Below, piece by piece: positions 57,860 through 64,000 of a stretch of 64,000 nucleotides of DNA. Position 1 is the stretch's first letter. Each line of letters begins with the position of its first letter. The translations under genes and the position numbers were made by a program. Source of the stretch: Zasmidium citrigriseum. Taxonomy: Eukaryota; Ascomycota; Dothideomycetes; Mycosphaerellales; Mycosphaerellaceae. The DNA lies in the NCBI GenBank assembly GCA_002786025.1, contig NHNW01000084.1, positions 1-64,000 on the forward strand, in the 5' to 3' direction. The notes under the pieces were generated by a model. The model saw nothing but the letters and a program-made list of their open reading frames with translations. It was not told where the DNA came from and did no database searches.

Positions 57860-58686
57860 GTTGCTGTTCCTGAGAATCTGGAAAGAAAAGAAAGTTTCGA
57901 GAGTAGGAAAGACGACCTTTACATATGACGTTGGCTCAGGTGCGGAGAGCTCAATTCTTCGTCGTACATAGCCACGGTTGGTACTGCGATGGTCGAAGAC
58001 ACCCCGCACGCCTTTCAGCTACACGACACCACGCGTGAAGCTTGAGCTCGATGCAGATCCCCAAGGAAGGCGTTCCGCATTGGCACTCTGAGGTGGATTT
58101 GTAAGAGAGAACGTCCAACACGCCCTAGATGAGTACATTCGATCAGGTTCACAGCCTGTTCGCGATTCGCATCCGGCTTTGAAATACTCATATCGGGAGT
58201 ATACTTCCGCATCAGGTCGATGGACTCGTGTCCTGTTGTATTGGCTACCCTGACGACGAGATCGATGTCCTGATCTGACAGACTTGTTGCAGGGAGTCGT
58301 AGGGCTCGTAGCAGAGTGCTTTCAGCGACCAGTGACGGTGAAATGGAGTCGTAGGGCTTTCGTGATGAAGATGATGTTGGCCAGTGATGTTGAAGAAAAG
58401 GGAGGCTGGCTCGAGACGAGGTTGACAATGCGGAATCATTCCGCAGACGACGGCCACCTCATCCTTGTTTATCGGACCTCTTCTTTACCTACTCTTATCT
58501 TCAATGTCTTGTCAATGTCCGTAGTCGACAACGATAGGGCAGTAATAAGTCCAGCCTTGTAGGCAAAGAGACTCAGAAACAGTAGGCGTTGGCCGTTATT
58601 CTTTCCTTCGATTTCGTCCTCATCTGCTGTACACACTCTCCTCCAACAAGATCCCTATTCATCCATCTACCTCCTCAAAGACCACC
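57860..58686. promoter_or_regulatory. divergent ALDH/asparaginase upstream region
   Basis: 827 bp between two opposite start codons. No conserved gene on either strand; specific elements were not identified. Confidence 0.4.
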
Positions 58687-60009
58687 ATGGACTACTCCAC
58701 GAAACCCTCAATCAAGCCTCGCATCATAATTCACGGCGGCGCCGGCAATATCACCCGCTCAAACATGCCAGCAGCCTCCTACGCAGCCTACAAATCCAGC
58801 CTCCTCTCAATCCTTCACCGCACCAACTCCAAACTCTCCAAACCCAATGCCACGGCCCTCGACATCGCGACCTACGCCGTCTCCCTTCTCGAACTTGATC
58901 CTCTCTTCAACGCCGGCCATGGAGCCGTCTACACAACCGCCGGCACCCACGAGCTCGAAGCCTCAGTCATGGTCTCTCGCGGATACAAGAAGCGCGGCGT
59001 GGGAGTGATGGAAGTCCGGAGGACGAAGAGCCCTATTAAGCTGGCGAGGGAGATGTTGATACGGGGTGAGGAGGAGAATGGAGGAGGAGCGCAGGGACAT
59101 TGCCAGCTGGAGGGGGAACTATGTGATCGCTTGGCGGAACAGTGGGGGCTGGAGAGTGTACGGCCGAGTTACTTCTGGACGAGAAGGAGGTGGGATGAGC
59201 ATAGGCGGGGATTGGGGTTGGAGCATGATGATGAGACTTATGAGAGGATGAAGAGGGCGGCTGATGAGGGCTGTGAGGATTTGGAGGAGGTGCAAGAGAA
59301 GCAATGCAAGGATGAAGAACTGAGTGTTGGTGACATACACTGGAATGGCAAGGAATACCTGCCGCAAGGGACAGTTGGTGCCGTGGTCTTGGACAGCTCT
59401 GGTGTTTTATGTGTGGCTACCTCGACAGGCGGTCTCACGAACAAACTACCGGGCCGAATAGGAGACACGCCTACGCTTGGTGCAGGCTTCTGGGCAGAGC
59501 AGTTTCACGAGCACATTCAGGACACGAGCACACGATCCACGCAAGGACACTTCTCCGGAGCCATTGCAGCAATCCAGGACTGCTTGCCATACTTCTCTGG
59601 CTACACTCCACTCTCCTTGCCATCCACGCCGCTCCGTTCTCATACTAGAGCCGTGGCAATGTCTGGGACAGGCAACGGCGACTCCTTCCTTCGAACCAAT
59701 GCAGTTCGCACAGCTGCAGCAATCGCTCGATACTCATCCAGTCCTAGCACCTCGCAAAACTCAAAAGTGTCTCTCCAACGAGCGGTCCAAGCAGTCGCTG
59801 GACCGCACGGCCAGCTGCAACAATCAGCAGGAGATCGATGGCACAAGACTGGAGAAGGAGAAGGTGGCATCATCGGCATCGAGTTGGTCAACGACCAGGG
59901 CAAAATTGTCTTCGATTTCAACTGCGGCGGGATGTTCCACGCGTGGATCGATGACGATGGAAAAGGACGATTCGAATTGTTCCAAGATGGACCAAGGCCG
60001 CCGTGGTAG
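58687..60009 (+). CDS. type-2 asparaginase/isoaspartyl peptidase (Ntn hydrolase)
   Basis: 440 aa, single exon, ATG in CCACCATGG context. Family members autocleave to expose an N-terminal Thr and then hydrolyse asparagine or isoaspartyl bonds. IIHGGAG (residues 13-19), FNAGHGAVYT near 77, the cleavage site PQGTVGAV with Thr229, ATSTGGLTNK and GRIGDTPTLGAG downstream. Between the two halves is a variable linker of about 110 residues, longer than in bacterial enzymes. The usual GDSPIIGAG is GDTPTLGAG here. Taspase is an alternative subfamily; the TGG motif favours asparaginase. Confidence 0.9.
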   Translation: MDYSTKPSIKPRIIIHGGAGNITRSNMPAASYAAYKSSLLSILHRTNSKLSKPNATALDIATYAVSLLELDPLFNAGHGAVYTTAGTHELEASVMVSRGYKKRGVGVMEVRRTKSPIKLAREMLIRGEEENGGGAQGHCQLEGELCDRLAEQWGLESVRPSYFWTRRRWDEHRRGLGLEHDDETYERMKRAADEGCEDLEEVQEKQCKDEELSVGDIHWNGKEYLPQGTVGAVVLDSSGVLCVATSTGGLTNKLPGRIGDTPTLGAGFWAEQFHEHIQDTSTRSTQGHFSGAIAAIQDCLPYFSGYTPLSLPSTPLRSHTRAVAMSGTGNGDSFLRTNAVRTAAAIARYSSSPSTSQNSKVSLQRAVQAVAGPHGQLQQSAGDRWHKTGEGEGGIIGIELVNDQGKIVFDFNCGGMFHAWIDDDGKGRFELFQDGPRPPW

Positions 60010-60166
60010 GTAGGCTAGCAAGGAATTTTTGGGAATTTTCTACTGCAGTGACATCTGATAACCGTATTCCTCCAGCAACAGCGTCCTCCTTCGTCAACAA
60101 CCTGCAACGCATGTCAGTCTCCCATCTCCCTAGTCCTCTCGGTCTTTCGCACCCCCAGTCAAGATT

Positions 60167-60436
60167 TTACTTCCTCAAGTAGCACGAGCACACGCAGTCA
60201 CCGCCCGACTGCTGCGATGTCATGACAAAATTCTCAGTCCCGAAACCCGCTCTGGTGCAAGCGGAAGCGCAGTTGTTGGTCGACTCGCAAAGACTCTTTC
60301 CGCCGTCCGGCAGGCTACATAAGAAGGCAGGTGCGTCCAGGGTGTTGTAGTGGCAGCCGCCGAAGAAGGGGCGGGATTGTGCTGCTGCCGTCGAGAGGAG
60401 GAGGGTCAATGGGAGGAGGAGCGTTGTAGGTTGCAT
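60167..60436 (-). CDS. small secreted protein, eight cysteines (copy A)
   Basis: 89 aa. A signal peptide of about 19 residues (QPTTLLLPLTLLLSTAAAQ) is followed by a short domain with FGGCHY at its start, eight cysteines and a CVCSCYLRK end. It shares layout with copy B 630 bp away. Small size, secretion and paired cysteines are effector-like or antimicrobial-like properties, but no family is recognised and no activity can be claimed. Confidence 0.83.
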   Translation of the reverse strand: MQPTTLLLPLTLLLSTAAAQSRPFFGGCHYNTLDAPAFLCSLPDGGKSLCESTNNCASACTRAGFGTENFVMTSQQSGGDCVCSCYLRK

Positions 60437-61065
60437 TTTGACCGGTGTGAGGATTGAATGTGGGGTTTTGAACGATGAGAAGATTGGGCAAAAGAGTACG
60501 GAAGTTGGGTTTTATATCTCTTCTTTCATGAGGTTTGACCCGAGGTTTTCTCATATTCATGGGTAATGGTCACCCCAGCATTGACGGGACACTGCCTTGG
60601 CGATGTTTTGCCAACCTCGCTTTCGTACGGCTTGTCTATGGAAGCGGTTCTGGTTGGCAAAAGAGTCACTATGCCCTGATCGCGACGAGAACACAAGCAG
60701 GGGTTAGATGGTTTGCGGTTGCGAATGGATACCGAACGCTTCCTCGCTGTGGCTCGTTGATTAATGAAGCTGAATCCTTGGCAATGCAAATGGACTATGC
60801 GAGGTATTCCAGCGTTCATGGACAGCAAAGATTGGCTTGCCTAGGTCTGTACCTAGTTGTGAGCTCTGGCTACATTACATCTTGCAGTTGATCTCCTGCC
60901 ATTGAGCTGACCAAGTATAATCGCAAAGTTCGGTACGTTCCCTCATCCCTTCAACATCGTCAGTCACCTGCTCGTGCGATCAGGGATCAGGTCTGGCCAA
61001 CTCACCCACACAGATCCTCCGCCTATAATCCCCTCCAACTCCCAACACCTTCACTACCTTCCGCT
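60437..61065. other. spacer between the two secreted-protein genes
   Basis: No gene recognised; holds the promoter of copy A. Confidence 0.4.
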
Positions 61066-61347
61066 CTACTTCAAATAACACCGACAATTACACGTATTCC
61101 CAGCCGCAGGTCCATTCTGCTCCGCCACCATCACGAAATCCGAAGCTTTGTCATTCGATCCCGCTCTCCCACACGCCATGAAGCAGTTTTGTTGTTGCTG
61201 GCAGGGGTCCACGCCGCCGTTGAGGTCGTTGCAGTTGTACCAGGGCTCGACTTCCAGCTTTTGATAGGTGCAGCCGCCGAAAGTTGTGACCACGGCGGTC
61301 GCGGCCGATAGGGACAGGAAGAAGGTGAGGAGGGTCGAGGGCTGCAT
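61066..61347 (-). CDS. small secreted protein, eight cysteines (copy B)
   Basis: 93 aa. Signal peptide (MQPSTLLTFFLSLSAATAV), then FGGCTY, eight cysteines, QNCFMACGRAG and a CNCRCYLK end, matching copy A at NNCASACTRAG and CVCSCYLRK. Tandem duplication is the simplest origin. The two have diverged strongly between the cysteines, as seen in fast-evolving secreted proteins. Confidence 0.83.
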   Translation of the reverse strand: MQPSTLLTFFLSLSAATAVVTTFGGCTYQKLEVEPWYNCNDLNGGVDPCQQQQNCFMACGRAGSNDKASDFVMVAEQNGPAAGNTCNCRCYLK

Positions 61348-61824
61348 GGTGTTCGGCGTATTGAGTTGGTTGTTGATTGTTGGCGTGTTGGATGTGAGGC
61401 TCGGATTCGGGAAGGCGATGTAAGGGTGGTTATATATCTGAGTGATGTGGACCCAAAGCCTTGTTCACATGTGCTAGTCTGAGCTTTGACGGGAGACTAC
61501 ACTGGTCGTGTCTTACTATCCTTGTATTGACCAGGCTCGGCATGGTGATGACTGATCAAAACGACAAGAACGATGACGCCTCTCGTTCGTAGTAGTCTCT
61601 TGTCCTACTTTCAGGGGCAAAGTCCTTCAACGTGCCTTGGGCTCATTCTTAAAACGGAGCCCCATCGAAGCAAGGCCACGAAATTGTCTGAATGGCTCAG
61701 GCTGAGAGCCAGGCACTGCCCCATACGCTAAATCGCCGCAAGCATGGTCACACATTGGAGACGGAGACTGCGCGGGATCCGTGGAGATTCTTTGTTTGTT
61801 GTAGCTTATACGAGCGGAAGACCT
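61348..61824. other. spacer between copy B and the LtrA-like gene
   Basis: Promoter of copy B and 3' region of the LtrA-like gene. No gene recognised. Confidence 0.4.
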
Positions 61825-63862
61825 CTATTTAGCATCCTTCAAGTTCGACTGTATCCGTCGAATTCTCAATCCGTTGTGAATCGACGCCATGGATCGAGAA
61901 GGCTTCATGTTATCCACAGCAACAGCTACAAATACGTCAGCAACTTTCAAAACACGACATCAGGCTGGGAACTTACCCAAGAAAAGCAATATTACAACTA
62001 TTGGCAGAATCCACGGACTATCGACAAACTCCTCATACGCATCCTTCGAAAGCGTAACCAACGCAATGGCACACAAAGCAACACCCACAACCGCACTGAA
62101 GCCCAATCGTAGCCAGTGCAACGTCATCTTCTTCTGTTTCTTGCTAATCACCGCCAACAGTGTGCAGAGCAAGACGACACAGCCCGTGCAAACCATCAAG
62201 TAGATGAACGCGAGCTGAAACGTCTTCGTTGTCTTGTCCTCTTTCTTCTGCATTGCCGAGTCTGACACGCCCATTCTCGTGGCGTAGTTGGCTTCGGTGA
62301 GATTCTTCTGTGTTCCGTAGCCAGCTGCTTGCCAGATGGAGACCCGACTGGTGCGGTAGAGCCAGTCTCGAGCAGCGGTTGCGGCTTCGGCGCTGCCGTC
62401 TCGGATTGTTTCGACGTGGCCGTTGATTGTGTTGAGGGTTTGGATGCCTTCCAGGATCTGGGGGAGGCCTTTGCTCGCGGAGAGCATTTCCGTGACGATG
62501 GTGTTTGTTGTGTAGTTCCAACGGTCGGCGATGATGTCTGAGGCCTCGTCCAGATCCTCGTCGGAGTACATGTTCTCCAGTTGGTTTGTTGCGACTGTCG
62601 CTGCTCGCCACATGATGCATTGGTTTACGCCTTCGATTGCCAGTGCCAGTGATAGATGAAGGGGAAAATGCAAGAATGCCCAGATCTGTTGCCGGATGCT
62701 GCCGAAGTGATCTTCTTCGATCCAGTCGAAGTAGAGCATGTAGACGAAATAGAAGATCAAGACGGCGCAGATCAATGTCGCCACGTTGGATGGGTGAAAA
62801 GAAAAGAAGTCGTATTGCGAGATGGCCTGGCTTTGCTTGGAGATGCCAATCAGGCCTTCACCCAGGATGATTAAGGTGAGGAGTGTCATCCTCTGGACCA
62901 GGTGCGTGCCTTTGAAGCCAACGGTCCTTCTCCAGACCATGGAGATGTATATCACGGCGATGGTCTCCAGTAGGGCGACAATGTACCATACGACATAAGA
63001 TTGAGTACTGCCTCCGTTCGTAGTTACGGTAGATTCCGTATCATGCAGCGAGACGAGAGGATTCTCAGAAGTCGTGGTCCGCGGGAAACTCCAGAAAAGA
63101 CAGAAGTAGGCCACAGCAGCGACGCCGTAGACTGAAGCCATGAAGCCTAGGGGTCCGCTGGTGTCTTTGTGCTTCCTGGTGAACCAAACGGCGGAGACAT
63201 GCTGGAGGACCAAGACTAGGCGGCTGCCCATCAGTAGTAATGTGAGCGATCCGTAGAAGTTTGCGTTGTGTGGATCGTTGTCGGTTGCTCCAATTTTGTA
63301 TCGAGGCCCTACTGCCGCGAAGCCTATCATAACTCTGAGGACCGTTGTCAGAAGCAGCCTTGAGCGCTTGCAGAACCGACTCACCCAAAATGCAAGGCTT
63401 TGAAGACTCGCTCAATGAGGCTGTCCGCTGAGAATCGAACGTCGTACAGCGCGACTTGGAACCTGGTGCCGTTCAGACTTTCTCCGCGAGCTCGGCGTGT
63501 GTTGATACTGACCAAGTAAACCATAGCAGAACAAAGAAGCCGGCATACTGCGCCAGCGTCTCAATATCGTTGACATCGTGCACATAGGAGAATACAGTGA
63601 GATTAGCGACGAAAAAGAGGTCGTAGAACAATTCCGCATTGGTCGCCTCCTTGTGGCGATGGAACTCGGGCGCCTCATCGTCCGACTTATGCTCTTGAAT
63701 GACGGCTGCGTATTGCTCTTTGTGGGCGTCCGGTGCGATCCCTGGGAGTGCGGCCAAGGGAGCCAAGGCAAGGTGCGAGAGTCGTTTGCCGCCTGCAGCG
63801 GAGTGGCGATGCACGGGGTTCCCGATCAGAGGGAGATGTGTCTCCTCGTCGTGGCCGGTCAT
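61825..63862 (-). CDS. LtrA-like (low temperature requirement A) membrane protein, four exons
   Basis: Exons on the minus strand: 63862-63513, 63462-63385, 63334-61977, 61925-61825; 1887 nt, 628 aa, GT-AG introns of 50-51 nt. The LtrA hallmark ELFYDLFFVANLT is near residue 85, followed by multiple membrane helices (for example FFVLLWFTW, VMIGFAAV, TLLTLIILGEGLIGI, ATLICAVLIFYFVYMLYF, a C-terminal pair near YLMVCTGCVVLLC and LPIVVILLF). A soluble loop (SDEDLDEASDII...) separates the two halves. The function of fungal LtrA-domain proteins is not established. The terminal exon is short and basic. Confidence 0.9.
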
Positions 63863-64000
63863 GGTGGTTGTTGACCGGAGAAGGGTCGTAAAGAAATCCA
63901 GTCAATGAATAGTATGGGCCATGATCATATTGAAGCCAGTAAGTCCGCTACCTGGGTTCATGGCGTGCCAGCCTGTCCAAGATTTGTCCGGCATGTTTGC
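63863..64000. other. upstream of the LtrA-like gene, window end
   Basis: 5' region only; nothing recognised. Confidence 0.4.

Noticed and set aside
57860..58686. Small gene in the ALDH/asparaginase upstream region
   Set aside because: Open frames start late, lack motifs and overlap on both strands.

Overview
The window is nuclear DNA of a filamentous ascomycete (Pezizomycotina; Dothideomycetes is my best guess). The evidence is short 47-89 nt GT-AG introns, Rif1/Rad4/Cdk1/ALDH genes of fungal type, and transposon DNA with a saturating RIP (repeat-induced point mutation) signature in which CpA/TpG is almost absent and TpA is in excess. No rRNA, intact tRNA or CRISPR was seen.

Layout: (1) 1-4484, the 3' half of a RIP-killed Ty1/copia element with an extra ORF between RNase H and the 3' LTR. 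(2) 4.7-12 kb, rif1 and a five-exon GH27 alpha-galactosidase. (3) 12.4-21.6 kb, a tandem array of nine single-exon paralogues of an unrecognised ~200-aa family. (4) 21.7-32 kb, rad4/XPC and cdk1 (divergent), a glucose-6-phosphate 1-epimerase, and two mutually related hypothetical genes. (5) ~32.33-52.86 kb, a 20-kb RIP-saturated island with helicase relics, a Ty3/gypsy chromovirus (36613-44171, 231-bp LTRs, TSD GTCTA, minus strand) carrying an antisense extra ORF, a long unknown minus-strand ORF, a tRNA-like remnant and minisatellites. (6) 53.0-55.9 kb, three more members of the ~200-aa family, all on the minus strand. (7) 56.2-63.9 kb, an aldehyde dehydrogenase, an asparaginase-2 type Ntn hydrolase, two 8-cysteine small secreted proteins and an LtrA-like membrane protein.

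The candidate undescribed system is the family of 12 paralogues. Shared blocks are GG[TA][FY], IGTxxCxxCVG[IV]YLPI, [RKQ]CFxAHI[ND]A, V[IV]CP, GF[VI]V[DEN]H and a terminal WE[IV]xV. None has a signal peptide or membrane helix, and I recognise no named domain. Block order and the Cys...His spacing recall the CheD deamidase fold. Several members lack the Cys or His, so this is only a hypothesis.

The conserved genes are ordinary and their splicing was worked out by eye. The window contains two regimes: gene-dense, unmutated euchromatin and RIP-dead repeat blocks with sharp edges about 200 bp from genes (rif1 on one side, family member 10 on the other).
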